DNA of 64,000 bases from Opitutus sp. GTDB taxonomy: Bacteria > Verrucomicrobiota > Verrucomicrobiia > Opitutales > Opitutaceae. The translations under genes and the position numbers were made by a program. The DNA is taken from assembly GCA_024998815.1 (NCBI GenBank), contig JACEUQ010000003.1, forward strand, positions 728,121-792,120, written 5' to 3'. Shown one piece after another: positions 18,627 through 28,354 of this stretch. Under the pieces are notes generated by a model. The model had not been told where the DNA came from and did not search any database. It saw only the letters and a program-made list of their open reading frames with translations. Position 1 is the first letter of the stretch. Every line of letters starts with the position of its first letter.

Positions 18627-20138
18627 ATGTCCGCGCCCGATTCGCCCCCCTTAACGTATTCGGTTTTCGCGCACCTCAACGTCGAGAAAACCGGCCTCTA
18701 CCGCGCGGTCCTGGGCGTCTTCGTCGCCGAACGCGCCCGTTTCGTTATCTCACTGCGCCCCTCCGAGATTTACGCTCTCCTTCCCTCTGCCACCCCGACC
18801 GAGATCGACCAGGTCCTCCCGCAACTGCGCGCTTGGGGCAATCTCGACGACTCACCGGATAGTGCCGAGGCCGCCACCATCGAGGAGTTTTACCAGCGCC
18901 GTCGGCTCTACCAACTGAGCGCCGCCGGCGAGGCCGCCGAGCAAGCCCTGACGGTCTTCGGCGACTACCTGCTCCGCCCCGGCGAACTCCAGACCACCGC
19001 CCTGCACGACATTGCCGAGTTGCTCGACGCGCTTCTGCCGCGCCTCGCCGATAGCCCGCCCGACGACGCCAAGCTCCTTCAACTGCTCTCCAGTCTCGTC
19101 GCTCGTTTTGAGCAGCTCACCTCCCGCGCCCAAACCTTTATGCGCGGACTGCAGAGCACGGTTGAACTTCACGGCATCTCCGTCGAGGCCTTCCTCGCCT
19201 ACAAGGAGCGGCTGATCGACTACCTTGAAAAATTCATCGGCGAACTGGTCGTCGCCACCAGCCGCATCGCCGAGGCCATCCTGCGCTTGGAAGGCTGCGG
19301 GCTCGACCTCGCCTTCGTCGCCTGCGCGCGCCGCGAACTGGCCGACGCCCTTGCCCCAGCGCCCGAGGCCTTTGCCGAGGCCGAGACGCGTTGGCGCGAC
19401 CGCTGGGCCGGACTGCGGCGCTGGTTCATCGCTGGCGAAACACCCTCCCAGGCCGAGCTGCTGCGCGCCCGCGCCCGCTCCGCCATCCCCGCCCTGCTCA
19501 CCGCCGTCTCCCAGATCAACGACCGCCGCGCCTCCCGCGCCGACCGCGCGGCCGATTTCCTTTCCCTCGCCCGCTGGTTCGCCGAGGCCCCCGACGACGG
19601 CGCCTGCCACCGGCTCTGGCGCACCGCCTTCGCCCTCACTCCGGCCCGCCACCTGAGGATCAACTCCGAAACCCTAGCCGAACGCTCCGCCCGCGCAGAA
19701 ACCCCGCGTACCAGCTGGCTGCAAGGCGCGCCCGTCTGGTTGTCGCCCCGGCTGCGCCAGAGTGGTCGCAACGCCCCGCGCGGCGTCGCCTCCATTACCA
19801 TCGATCGCACCGCTGAAAAAGCCCACCTGCTCGCCCTCGCCCGCGAGCAAGCCGAGCAAATCGAGCGCGCCCGCCGCGTGCTCACCGCCGCCGGCCGCCG
19901 TCGTCTCGCCGACCTCGGCCCGTTCGGCGACGCCTCTTTTCGCCTGTTTCTCGACCTGCTTGGCCACGCCCTCAGCCAACGCCCAGATCGCACCGGCCCG
20001 ATCGATATCGAGTCCGCCGACGGCACCCTGCGCATTCGTCTCGAGCCAGTGCCTGCTGGCGAGACTGCTACCCTCGCCACTGCCGACGGTGAGTTCACCG
20101 GCACCGATCACTGGATCACTATCGAGCCGGTTCATTAA
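18627..20138 (+). CDS. jetA: Wadjet JetA (type I; TIGR02677/DUF2397), kleisin-like
   Basis: 503 aa, expected size. Family blocks: YSVFAHLNVEKTGLYRAVLG at the start, WGNLDDSPDSAEAATIEEFY near residue 70, YQLSAAGEAAEQAL near 95, then long helices (LARFEQL..., LAYKERLIDYLEKFIGELV). JetA is the MukF-like kleisin that bridges the SMC heads of JetC and binds JetB. First gene of a four-gene plus-strand operon. Start ATG 18627; no clear ribosome binding site. 78 bp separate it from jetB. Confidence 0.93.
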   Translation: MSAPDSPPLTYSVFAHLNVEKTGLYRAVLGVFVAERARFVISLRPSEIYALLPSATPTEIDQVLPQLRAWGNLDDSPDSAEAATIEEFYQRRRLYQLSAAGEAAEQALTVFGDYLLRPGELQTTALHDIAELLDALLPRLADSPPDDAKLLQLLSSLVARFEQLTSRAQTFMRGLQSTVELHGISVEAFLAYKERLIDYLEKFIGELVVATSRIAEAILRLEGCGLDLAFVACARRELADALAPAPEAFAEAETRWRDRWAGLRRWFIAGETPSQAELLRARARSAIPALLTAVSQINDRRASRADRAADFLSLARWFAEAPDDGACHRLWRTAFALTPARHLRINSETLAERSARAETPRTSWLQGAPVWLSPRLRQSGRNAPRGVASITIDRTAEKAHLLALAREQAEQIERARRVLTAAGRRRLADLGPFGDASFRLFLDLLGHALSQRPDRTGPIDIESADGTLRIRLEPVPAGETATLATADGEFTGTDHWITIEPVH

Positions 20139-20215
20139 CTGCCGCCCTGTATCCTCGCTCTGTCTACAGCCTCCGCCCTGCCGCACTTCGATCGCCGAAC
20201 CTTCGCCTTGCCCAC

Positions 20216-21586
20216 GTGACCCCGCCTCCTTCTTCCGCCGTCCCGCCGCCCGCGCCACCGGCTGGGTTTAGCCCACCGTCCGCTGTCCCGGCCACGGCTC
20301 CAGCGGCGTTGCCAGGCCCCTCGCGACGCACCGCCCGCCGTGCCCGGCTGGCTCGGTTGCGAGAGGAGTCCGAACCGCTCGAAGCTGAGGAGCGCCGCAC
20401 CGCACTGCGCGCCCTGTTGCAACGCCCGTTGCTCATCCCCGACGGCCCCACCGCCGAGGCGTTCACCTTGGTGCGCCGCCATCGCAAATGGCTCGCCGAT
20501 TGGTTTGCCCACCACGTCGATTGGTCGCTGGTCGTCACCGCCGAAGCCGCCCGGTTGCGTAAGTTGCCAGCCACCACCACCGACGCCACCCGCCCGGCTC
20601 TCGACCCGCGCAGCGAGGAGCCGTTTAACCGCATTCGTTACCTCCTCTTCTGCCTGGCCGTGTCCGTGCTCGAACGCGGCGACCGCCAGACCACCCTCGG
20701 CCGACTCGCCGAAAACATCGCCCTCGCGCTCGCCGCCGACCCGGCCTTCGCCGCTCACGGCGTGCTCTGGTCGCTCGACGAGCCCGCCGGCCGCCGCGAT
20801 TTCGTGCACACTCTGCGGCTGCTGGTCGCGCTCGGGGTTCTGCGCCGTATCCAGGGTGACGAGGAACAACTGCTGCGCGACCGCAGTTCCGACGCCCTCT
20901 ACAACATCAACCGTCCCGTCCTCGCGCTCCTGCTGGCCGTCCGCCGCAGTCCCTCGTTGGTCGCCGACGAAGGCTTCGACGAACGTCTTGTCGCCCTTCT
21001 CGACCAGCCCCGCCCCGACACCCCCGACGCGCGCAACCGCGCCCTGCGCACCGGCCTCGCCGCCCGGCTGCTCGACGATCCGGTGCTGTATTACGCGGGC
21101 CTCGACGAAGAGGCCCGCGCCTACCTCGACCGCCAGCGCCCCTTTTTGCTCGGTCCGCTCACCGAGGCCACCGGCCTGCACGCCGAGGTTCGCGCCGAGG
21201 GCCTGGCCCTGGTCGATCTCGATGGCGATTGCTCCGATGCCGGCCTTCCCGAGGAAGGCACCGAGGGCCACCTCACGTTGCTCTTGGCCACTTGGCTCGC
21301 CGATCGTCTCCGCGCCGGGGATACCACTGCGCTCACCACCGAAACGCTTCGCCAGAAAACCGCCCGCCTCATCCGCCAGCACCGGCACCACTGGCGCAAA
21401 GAGGTCGCCCAACGCGGGGCCGAGGGCCCTCTGTGCGAGCTCGTACTCAATCGCCTCGCCGGCCTCGCCCTGATCGAACGGGTAGGGGACAGCCTGCGCC
21501 CGCTGCCCGCGCTGGGCCGTTTCGCCCTGCGCGCCTCCGCCGAAAACGCCCCGGCAACCGACGACACCGCCGAACTTAACTTTTAA
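20216..21586 (+). CDS. jetB: Wadjet JetB (type I; TIGR02678/DUF2398), MukE-like
   Basis: 456 aa from GTG 20216. The first ~35 residues are Pro/Ala-rich and weakly conserved, so the true start may be internal; the conserved part begins near RRTARRARLARLREESEPL. Family features: RALLQRPLL, LVRRHRKWLADWFAHHVDW, then the winged-helix-like FNRIRYLLFCLAVSVLERGD and LRLLVALGVLRRIQGDEEQL, and RSSDALYNINRPVLALLL. JetB corresponds to MukE and works with JetA in regulating the JetC ATPase. Stop lies 2 bp before the jetC ATG, so translation is coupled. Confidence 0.92.
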   Translation: MTPPPSSAVPPPAPPAGFSPPSAVPATAPAALPGPSRRTARRARLARLREESEPLEAEERRTALRALLQRPLLIPDGPTAEAFTLVRRHRKWLADWFAHHVDWSLVVTAEAARLRKLPATTTDATRPALDPRSEEPFNRIRYLLFCLAVSVLERGDRQTTLGRLAENIALALAADPAFAAHGVLWSLDEPAGRRDFVHTLRLLVALGVLRRIQGDEEQLLRDRSSDALYNINRPVLALLLAVRRSPSLVADEGFDERLVALLDQPRPDTPDARNRALRTGLAARLLDDPVLYYAGLDEEARAYLDRQRPFLLGPLTEATGLHAEVRAEGLALVDLDGDCSDAGLPEEGTEGHLTLLLATWLADRLRAGDTTALTTETLRQKTARLIRQHRHHWRKEVAQRGAEGPLCELVLNRLAGLALIERVGDSLRPLPALGRFALRASAENAPATDDTAELNF

Positions 21587-21588
21587 CC

Positions 21589-24500
21589 ATGCCCGCCGCC
21601 GCCCCTTCCGCCGTCCCCGCCATCGCTGACTCCTCCCCGCTGCCCGCACCGGCGCGAACCGATCGTTGGCAACCGCTGCGCAGCGGCGTGCTCAACCTCT
21701 ACCGCTACGACTACGAGGAGTTTCATTACGCGGAGGGCCGCCTGCTGTTGCGTGGCAACAACGGCAGTGGCAAGTCCCGCATCCTCGCCCTGCAGCTCCC
21801 CTTCCTACTCGACGGCGAGGTCTCGCCCGCCCGCGTCGAGCCCGACGGCGACGCCGCCAAACGCATCGAGTGGAACCTGCTCATGGGCAAATACCCCGAG
21901 CGCACCGGCTACACCTGGATCGAGTTCGGCCGCCGCGACGCCGACGGCACCGCACACACCCTGACCCTGGGCTGCGGCCTGCGCGCCGTCGCCGGCCACA
22001 CCGGCCTGCACAGCCGCTGGTTTTTCATCACCACCCAGCGCATCGGTCGCGACCTGTTTTTGCAGACGGCGCAACGCACCCCGCTCGGCCGCGACCGCCT
22101 CACCGAGGCAATCGGCGACCACGGCCGCGTTTTCAAAGAAGCCAAGGACTACCGCGCGGCCGTCAACGACACCCTCTTCGGCCTCGGCCCCCGCTATGGC
22201 GCGCTCATCGAACTGCTGCTGCGCCTGCGCCGCCCCCAGCTCACGCGCAAACTCGACGAAAACGAGCTGCCCAACGCCCTCAGCGACGCCCTGCCCACAC
22301 TTTCCGGCACCATCATCGAGGAGGTCGCCGAATCCTTCCGCAGCCTCCAGGCCGACAAGGACACCCTGCGCGCCTTCACCGAGGCCCGCGCCGCCGTCGG
22401 CGTTTTCCTTCAGGACTACGCCACCTACGTCCGCATTGCGGTGCGCCGCCGGGCCGCCCAGGTGCGGACCACTCAGTCTGGCTACGAAAGCGCCCAACGC
22501 GCCGCCAAGGACGCCGCCGCTCGGCTCGAAGCCGCCAGTGCCGAGCTCGCCAGCCTCAGCCGTCTGCGTGCCGAACTCGACACCCAACAGGCCGGCGCCG
22601 AGACCGCCGAGCGCACCTTAGCCGAAAGCCCCGAGATGCGCACCGCCGACGAAATTCGCCTGGCCAGCGAAGCCGCCGCTAAGGAGGCCGACGCGCTCGG
22701 GGTTGCCAGTGGCGACGAAGTTCGTGCCGCCAGCGCCGAGCAACTAGCCCGCTCGCGTCAACTCCAGGCCGAGGAAGCCGCCGCCGGTTTTAACGAAAAC
22801 CTTGCCGCCAGCCTGCACGCCACCGCCAGCGCCGCTGCTGCCGCCGACCTCGCCGAGCCCAACCGCCTCCACCTCGGCCGCGCCGCCGAGACCGATGCCG
22901 CATCCCTGCCTTCCACCGCCGCCACCGCCGAGAAGCAACTCCACCGCGTCCTCGCCCAACGCGAACGCGCCCTCGGTATTCTTCGCGTCCAGGAAAAATC
23001 CGCCGCTCAGTCGCTGGCCCAGCTCCACCTCGCCGACGCCGAGCTGCGCCGCGCCCAGGAACACGCCACTGCCGCCCGCGAGGCCGAGCACTCCGCCCGC
23101 GAAACCCTTGATGCCCGTGCCGCCGCCCTATTCGCGTCCTACTCCAGCTGGCGCGCCGCACTTCGCCACCTCCAACCCCCGCACGGCGAGACCCTGGCCG
23201 ACACCTTTGCTGACTGGGTTGAAACCCGCGAGGGGCCCGGCCCGCTCCTGCGTGCGGCGGATGCCGCCAGCACCGCGACCACCGCGCTCCTCGCCGCCCG
23301 TCAGGTCACCGTTGCCCGTACCGCCGCCGAACTCACCGCCGAGCTTGCCCAGATCGCCGCTGAAATCGACCGCCTAGAAAACGGCGACACTCCGCCGCCC
23401 CCGCCGCCGTCCACGCGCCGCGCCGAACGCACCGGACGTCCCGGCGCACCGCTCTGGCGGGTTTGCGATTTCCATCCCGCTTTGCCGCTCACCGAGCGCG
23501 CCGGGCTTGAAGCCGCGCTCCAAGCCTCCGGGCTGCTCGATGCCTGGGTGCTGCCCGACGGCCGCCTGCTCGCCGCCGACGAAGACACCTACCTCGTCCA
23601 TGCCGCCAGCGACGCCACCGGCCCGGCCCGCCACCTCGGGCAACTGCTCGTGCCCGCCATCGACACCGAGGACGCCGCCGCCGGTCAGCTCACCCCGGCG
23701 ACTCTGGCCGGTTTGCTTGCCAACCTCGGCGGTGCCCCCGGCCAAGGTCCGCACTGGGTCGCCCCCGATGGCCGTTGGCAACTCGGCCCGCTCTCCGGAC
23801 GCTGGACCAAGCCCGAGGCCGATTACCTGGGCGCGAGCACCCGTGCCGCCGCGCGTCGCCGTCAAATAGATACGCTGCGCGGCCGTCAGCTTGAGTTAAC
23901 TGCCCACCTGGACCAAGCCCGCGAGGCCATCGAAGCACTGGTCGCCGACCAGGCAGCGGCCGCCGCCGAGTTTACCGCCGCGCCCTCCGAGGAACCGCTG
24001 CTGCGGGCCGGCTACGAACTGGAAACCGCCGCTCAGTCCGTGGCAAATTCACTTTATGCTGCTGAGCGCGCCGCCCAGCTCGCCTCCGCCCGGCGCATCG
24101 AGTGGGAAAATACCCAAGCGGCCCTCCACCGCGATGCGGCCGACCTGCATCTCGCCGCCTGGCTTGGCCGCCTCGACGAGCTCGTCGGCTTGACCCAGGC
24201 CTACGACAAAGCCCTCGCCGGCCTCTGGCCCACGCTGCGCCACGCCGCGACCCTTGAAGCACAGCTGGCCGCGTTGCGTGAACAGACCGCCACCGCCGGA
24301 GCCGAGGCCCACACCCGCCGCTCCCGCCGCGAGCAGACCGCCGCCCTCGCCGAAGCCGCCCGCCAGCGCTTCCTTACCTTGCAGGAGACCCATGGTGCCA
24401 GCGTCGCCGAGATTTTGGAAAAGCACCGCGCTGCCCGCGCCGAAGTGGTGCGCCTCAAGAACGAGATCCACGCCAACGAAAGCCAGCAGCGCACCCAGAC

Positions 24501-25842
24501 CGCCGAGCAGTCTCGGGCCGAGGAAAACAAGTCCACCGCCGAGCAAAAACGCGCCGACCAAGAGGTCTTTCGCCGCACCGCCATCGCCCACCTCCAAGGA
24601 CTCGCCGCTCAGCGTCTGTTCGCCGAGGCCGACCCCGCTTTCCGCGCCATTGAAGCAGGCGAGTGGAGTGTGGCCGAGGCGGTCGACATTGCCCGCCAGA
24701 TCGAAACCCGCCTCGCCGACACGCCCGCCGACGACACCGCTTGGCAACAGCGGCAAGACCGCATCCACAGCCATATCCAAGAACTGCGCGACCAGCTCGT
24801 CACGCACGGCCACCAGCCCGAAACCCACCAAGTCGAAGACATTATTCTGGTGCGCTGTTTGTTTCAGGGAAAACCCCACACCATGACCGAGCTGCACGCC
24901 GCCTTCTCCGCCGAGCTGGCCGAGCGCGATCGCCTCCTCCAAGCCCGCGAGCGGGAGATCATTGAAAACCACCTGTTGGCGGAGGCAGCCGTGGAGTTGC
25001 AAAAACTCATCCGCGCGGCCGACGCCTGGCGCACCGACGCCAATGCCGAACTCGCCTCCCGACCCACCAGCACCGGCGTGCGTTTTCGCTTTCAATGGGA
25101 ATCCGACACCGAGAGCCGTTTCCACGAAGTCCGGCCGATTCTCCTACGTAAAGGCGAACTGTGGACGCCGTCCGAACGCACTGCGCTGGCCGGCTTCCTG
25201 CAAGGGCGAATCGCCGCCGAGCAGACGGCCGATGAATCCGGCTCCTGGCGCGACCATCTGGCCCGCGCCCTCGATTACCGACGCTGGCACCGCTTCGTGA
25301 TCGAGCGCCAGCAAGAAGGCCACTGGCGCCGCCTCGATAAAACCACCTATGGCACGGGCTCCGGCGGCGAAAAGGCCCTCGCGCTCACCCTGCCGCGCTT
25401 TGCCGCCGCTGCCGCGCATTACCGTGGAGCCGCGCCCACCGCGCCCCGCCTGGTCATGCTCGACGAGGCCTTCGCCGGCATCGACCCGACGATGCGCGCC
25501 CAGTGCCTCGGCGTACTCACCCAATTCGACCTCGATATCGTCATGACCAGCGAACTCGAGTGGGGCTGCTATGCCACCGTGCCCGCGCTGGCCATTTACC
25601 ACCTCACCACGCTGCCCGGCCTCGACGCGGTTGCCGCCACCCGCTGGCTGTGGAACGGACGCGAAAAGAAACAACGCGACCTTCCGCTTTCGCCCGCCGC
25701 GCCACCAATCAGTCTTGCATCGAGTGACGGCGCGCAGGTGGCGGCGGCCACCTCCAACGCTGACGACGACGGCACCGCCCACGGGCCAACCGGCGCGCCC
25801 GCCGACAACGAGGAAGCTCCGCCGGAACTTCCTCTCGGTTAA
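21589..25842 (+). CDS. jetC: Wadjet JetC (type I; TIGR02680), SMC/MukB-like ATPase
   Basis: 1417 aa SMC-like motor. Walker A GNNGSGKS (56-63) after LRSGVLNLYRYDYEEF; long Ala/Glu/Arg-rich coiled coils from about 270-520 and 790-1100; a globular hinge-like section around 600-740 (LWRVCDFHPALPL, GLLDAWVLPDGRL); ABC signature TGSGGEKALAL near 1256; Walker B LVMLDEAFAGID with Asp1292-Glu1293. In characterised Wadjet systems JetABC extrudes DNA loops and JetD cuts small circular DNA, so plasmids are removed. Both ATPase motifs are intact, so it should be active. Confidence 0.95.
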   Translation: MPAAAPSAVPAIADSSPLPAPARTDRWQPLRSGVLNLYRYDYEEFHYAEGRLLLRGNNGSGKSRILALQLPFLLDGEVSPARVEPDGDAAKRIEWNLLMGKYPERTGYTWIEFGRRDADGTAHTLTLGCGLRAVAGHTGLHSRWFFITTQRIGRDLFLQTAQRTPLGRDRLTEAIGDHGRVFKEAKDYRAAVNDTLFGLGPRYGALIELLLRLRRPQLTRKLDENELPNALSDALPTLSGTIIEEVAESFRSLQADKDTLRAFTEARAAVGVFLQDYATYVRIAVRRRAAQVRTTQSGYESAQRAAKDAAARLEAASAELASLSRLRAELDTQQAGAETAERTLAESPEMRTADEIRLASEAAAKEADALGVASGDEVRAASAEQLARSRQLQAEEAAAGFNENLAASLHATASAAAAADLAEPNRLHLGRAAETDAASLPSTAATAEKQLHRVLAQRERALGILRVQEKSAAQSLAQLHLADAELRRAQEHATAAREAEHSARETLDARAAALFASYSSWRAALRHLQPPHGETLADTFADWVETREGPGPLLRAADAASTATTALLAARQVTVARTAAELTAELAQIAAEIDRLENGDTPPPPPPSTRRAERTGRPGAPLWRVCDFHPALPLTERAGLEAALQASGLLDAWVLPDGRLLAADEDTYLVHAASDATGPARHLGQLLVPAIDTEDAAAGQLTPATLAGLLANLGGAPGQGPHWVAPDGRWQLGPLSGRWTKPEADYLGASTRAAARRRQIDTLRGRQLELTAHLDQAREAIEALVADQAAAAAEFTAAPSEEPLLRAGYELETAAQSVANSLYAAERAAQLASARRIEWENTQAALHRDAADLHLAAWLGRLDELVGLTQAYDKALAGLWPTLRHAATLEAQLAALREQTATAGAEAHTRRSRREQTAALAEAARQRFLTLQETHGASVAEILEKHRAARAEVVRLKNEIHANESQQRTQTAEQSRAEENKSTAEQKRADQEVFRRTAIAHLQGLAAQRLFAEADPAFRAIEAGEWSVAEAVDIARQIETRLADTPADDTAWQQRQDRIHSHIQELRDQLVTHGHQPETHQVEDIILVRCLFQGKPHTMTELHAAFSAELAERDRLLQAREREIIENHLLAEAAVELQKLIRAADAWRTDANAELASRPTSTGVRFRFQWESDTESRFHEVRPILLRKGELWTPSERTALAGFLQGRIAAEQTADESGSWRDHLARALDYRRWHRFVIERQQEGHWRRLDKTTYGTGSGGEKALALTLPRFAAAAAHYRGAAPTAPRLVMLDEAFAGIDPTMRAQCLGVLTQFDLDIVMTSELEWGCYATVPALAIYHLTTLPGLDAVAATRWLWNGREKKQRDLPLSPAAPPISLASSDGAQVAAATSNADDDGTAHGPTGAPADNEEAPPELPLG

Positions 25843-25847
25843 CCGTC

Positions 25848-27161
25848 ATGTCTGCCCCGTCGCCCACGCCTACGAATTCGCCCAAGCCCGCGCCCACGAA
25901 TTTGCCCAAGCCCGCGCCTACGCCGGTTGATCTACCCCGGTTGCGCAGCACCCTCGGCCAACCCGAGTTGGGTCGGTTGGTGGATGCGCTCCAGCGCCGG
26001 CTCGAATTGGGCCGTCCGCTGGAGGGCCGCCTCACCCTCGTTGATGCCACGGCGAGCGAACGCACCGCCTTCGACGCCCTGCTCGGCCGCGTGAGCCGCC
26101 CGGGCGCTTCGCTCGGGATCGACCTCGGCGAACTCGTCGAGGTGCTCCACGACGCTGGCATTTGCGCCGATCTTACCACGGCGGTGCACGCCCTGCGCGG
26201 CCCGGTGGACGATCGCCGCGCCCTGGCCGAGCGCCACCAAGCGGTGTGGACCGCGGTGTTGGGCACCGCCACCGCTCGTTTCGCCGCCTGGCCGCCCTTG
26301 CAAAACTGGCTGGGTGAACTCGCCGCCAGCGGACTGCTCAAACGCCTCTGCGACGATCAACCAGCGTGTGCCGCCTCGTTAGTTGACGAGCTTGCCCGCC
26401 TCGCCACCGCGCTGCCCGTGCACGCCGAGCCGCTGGCGACACTGGCTGCGCGACTTTTTGGTGATGCGCACGCCCTCGATCCCGGCACGCCCCGCGCCAC
26501 GCTGGCCCTGCGCCTCGCCGCTCGTCTGGGAGGCGTGGAGTTGGACGACGATGCCGAAGGTCGCCGCACCGCCTGGGCCTCGGTGGGCGTGCTTTGTGAC
26601 GAGCTCAGCACGCCGGTGTTGGTGTTTAATTTGCCCGCGCAAGCCGACACCCCCTTGACCCGCCTGCTGGCGACGGCGCGTCGGGATGGCGAACCGCTCC
26701 ACCTCTCGTTGCGTCACCTCCTAGTCTGGCCGCTGGCGGGTGATCCGGGGTTGGCAGGGCGGACGGTTTTTGTGTGCGAAAACCCGACCATCGTGGCGCT
26801 GGCGGTGCGCCGGCTGGGAGTGCGGTGTGCGCCGTTGGTGTGCGTGAACGGGCAGTTTGCCACCCCGGCAAAGGTCCTGCTGCGCCAACTCGCCGCCGCC
26901 GGTGCCCGGCTACGTTACCATGGCGATTTCGATTTGGGCGGGCTGACGATTGCCCGCCGCGTGCTGGCCGAGCCCGGTGCGCTGCCCTGGCGGATGAGCC
27001 CGGCGGATTACCTGTCCGCGCCCAAGGGGAAAAAGCTGGCGACGCGCGAAGGGTTAACCAGCCCGTGGTGTCCGGAGTTGGCCGAGGTGATGAAGCAAAA
27101 CGGCAACTCGGTGCACGAGGAAGCGGTGGTTGAGTCGCTGCTCGCCGATCTGGCGGGGTAG
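25848..27161 (+). CDS. jetD: Wadjet JetD (type I; TIGR02679/DUF2399), Toprim-type nuclease
   Basis: 437 aa, starts 5 bp after jetC. The C-terminal Toprim-like domain has the metal-binding pattern: FVCENP (Glu311), LVCVNGQFATPAKVLLRQL, then RYHGDFDLGG (Asp360, Asp362). The N-terminal domain (about 25-290) is the arm domain that contacts JetA/JetC and DNA. Family members are nucleases related to the topoisomerase VI A subunit that cleave plasmid DNA when activated by the motor. Catalytic acids are all present. The first 25 residues carry PKPAPT-type repeats coded by a 24-bp tandem repeat. Last gene of the operon. Confidence 0.94.
   Translation: MSAPSPTPTNSPKPAPTNLPKPAPTPVDLPRLRSTLGQPELGRLVDALQRRLELGRPLEGRLTLVDATASERTAFDALLGRVSRPGASLGIDLGELVEVLHDAGICADLTTAVHALRGPVDDRRALAERHQAVWTAVLGTATARFAAWPPLQNWLGELAASGLLKRLCDDQPACAASLVDELARLATALPVHAEPLATLAARLFGDAHALDPGTPRATLALRLAARLGGVELDDDAEGRRTAWASVGVLCDELSTPVLVFNLPAQADTPLTRLLATARRDGEPLHLSLRHLLVWPLAGDPGLAGRTVFVCENPTIVALAVRRLGVRCAPLVCVNGQFATPAKVLLRQLAAAGARLRYHGDFDLGGLTIARRVLAEPGALPWRMSPADYLSAPKGKKLATREGLTSPWCPELAEVMKQNGNSVHEEAVVESLLADLAG
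25870..25919 (+). repeat. 24-bp tandem repeat at the 5' end of jetD
   Basis: ACGAATTCGCCCAAGCCC followed by GCGCCC recurs one unit later with a single change (TTTG for TTCG), and part of a third unit follows. It encodes N-[ST/L]-P-K-P-A-P-T twice. In-frame and 24 bp long, so copy number can vary without breaking the frame. Confidence 0.75.
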
Positions 27162-27280
27162 TCCACACCCTGCCGAAGCGAGCGCCCGCCCCCTGTTCTC
27201 GCGCTTGCACGCCGGCTATTAAGGCGAACACCGGTTCGCCTGCTGCCCGCCCGCTCCGGCACAAGTCTGTCGCAACCGCA

Positions 27281-27327
27281 AAAAAAGCGCCGGCACGCCG
27301 AGGTGTTCGGCGTGCCGGCGCTTTTTT
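27281..27327. terminator. Bidirectional terminator, perfect 21-bp stem, between jetD and the SurA-like gene
   Basis: AAAAAAGCGCCGGCACG... (27281-27301) pairs perfectly with 27307-27327 around a GGTGT loop. Six A/T at each end give a U-run in both directions, so it ends the jet operon and the convergent SurA-like gene. Confidence 0.93.
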
Positions 27328-27340
27328 GGCGGTCTCCCGC

Positions 27341-28354
27341 TCAGTAGATTTTAACGTACGCGTTGCGGCGCAGGCGCTCCAGCCAGCGGGCTTCGGATTC
27401 ACGCGCAATTTGATTACCAAGGATGCGCTCGATCTGCTCGCGCACTTCAGCCAGGGGCTGCAAGCCGGCAAATTTGCGGTCTTCCACGTACAGCAGGTAA
27501 ACGGCCTCGGGGGCGAGAATCGGGTCGGTGGCCTGCCCTTTGGTTAACTCAAAGAGGGGCTTGCTGAACTCGGCCTTGAGGTCGGCGCGGGGCTGCCAAC
27601 CCCAGTCGCCGCCCTTGGTGCGTTTGGCGTCTTGGCTGAGCTCGCGGGCCAGGTCCTCGAACTTCTCGCCGGCCTTGAAGCGGTCGACGATTTTTTGCGC
27701 GCGGGCGAGCAGGGTTTCGTCGGTTTCGCCCGTCTGGCGGGTCAGTGAGAGCAGGCGCATGTGAACCTGGTCCTCTTGCTGAAAGCGGTCCTTGTTTTCG
27801 TTGTAGAAGGACTCGACGCGGGCGGGGCTGACAATGTTGCTGCTCTTGCGCTGCTGGCTGCGCATGTAGTCGTAGATCATGTCGTCTTCGACCTTCCTGC
27901 GGTAGTCGCGGTAGGTCATGCCGGTGTTGCGCAGGTAGGCGAGGAACTTGGTCCGGTCGCTCTCGAAACGGCGGATCTGCTCCTCGGCGATGGCGTTGTT
28001 AATGTAACTGGCCGGGACCTTGCGCTTATCGTCCTTCTTGAAGTCCTTCACGATGAGGATGCGGTCGATCATCTCCTGGATGATTTCGTCCTGAAGGGAT
28101 TCGAGCTTTTCGTTGAACTCCTTCTCGTTGCGAGCGGAGCGCTGCAGGGCGGGCACGCGCGGGCCGATTTCGCGGCGCAGGTCGTCGACGGTGATCACCT
28201 TGTCCTCGGCGACCGCGACAACGCCGTTGGCGAAGCGTTGGGAGAGGTTGTCGGTGTGTACTGGAGCCATTTGCGGTGCAAGTGGTTGTGCCAATACGGC
28301 AAGCGGGGTGAGGGCGGCAAGGGTGGCGAGCGTACAGAGCCGGCGGATCATCAT
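27341..28354 (-). CDS. SurA-like periplasmic peptidyl-prolyl isomerase (parvulin)
   Basis: 337 aa from ATG 28354 (MMIRRLCTLATLAALTPLAV signal peptide; the open frame continues 8 codons up to a GTG). After cleavage near AQPLAPQ: a SurA_N-type helical chaperone domain (about 45-205; VVAVAEDKVITVDDLRREIG, IDRILIVKDFKK) and a PpiC-type rotamase domain (about 205-305; QVHMRLLSLTR, FEDLARELSQDAKRTKGGDWGW). Exported; expected to assist outer-membrane protein folding. Convergent with jetD over the shared terminator, which marks the right side of the island. Confidence 0.88.
   Translation of the reverse strand: MMIRRLCTLATLAALTPLAVLAQPLAPQMAPVHTDNLSQRFANGVVAVAEDKVITVDDLRREIGPRVPALQRSARNEKEFNEKLESLQDEIIQEMIDRILIVKDFKKDDKRKVPASYINNAIAEEQIRRFESDRTKFLAYLRNTGMTYRDYRRKVEDDMIYDYMRSQQRKSSNIVSPARVESFYNENKDRFQQEDQVHMRLLSLTRQTGETDETLLARAQKIVDRFKAGEKFEDLARELSQDAKRTKGGDWGWQPRADLKAEFSKPLFELTKGQATDPILAPEAVYLLYVEDRKFAGLQPLAEVREQIERILGNQIARESEARWLERLRRNAYVKIY

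Noticed and set aside
20135..21649. 504-codon minus-strand frame over jetB
   Set aside because: Antisense shadow of jetB; Gly/Glu/Val-rich with no recognisable motif.
24049..25125. 358-codon minus-strand frame over jetC
   Set aside because: Antisense of SMC coiled coil; composition artefact.
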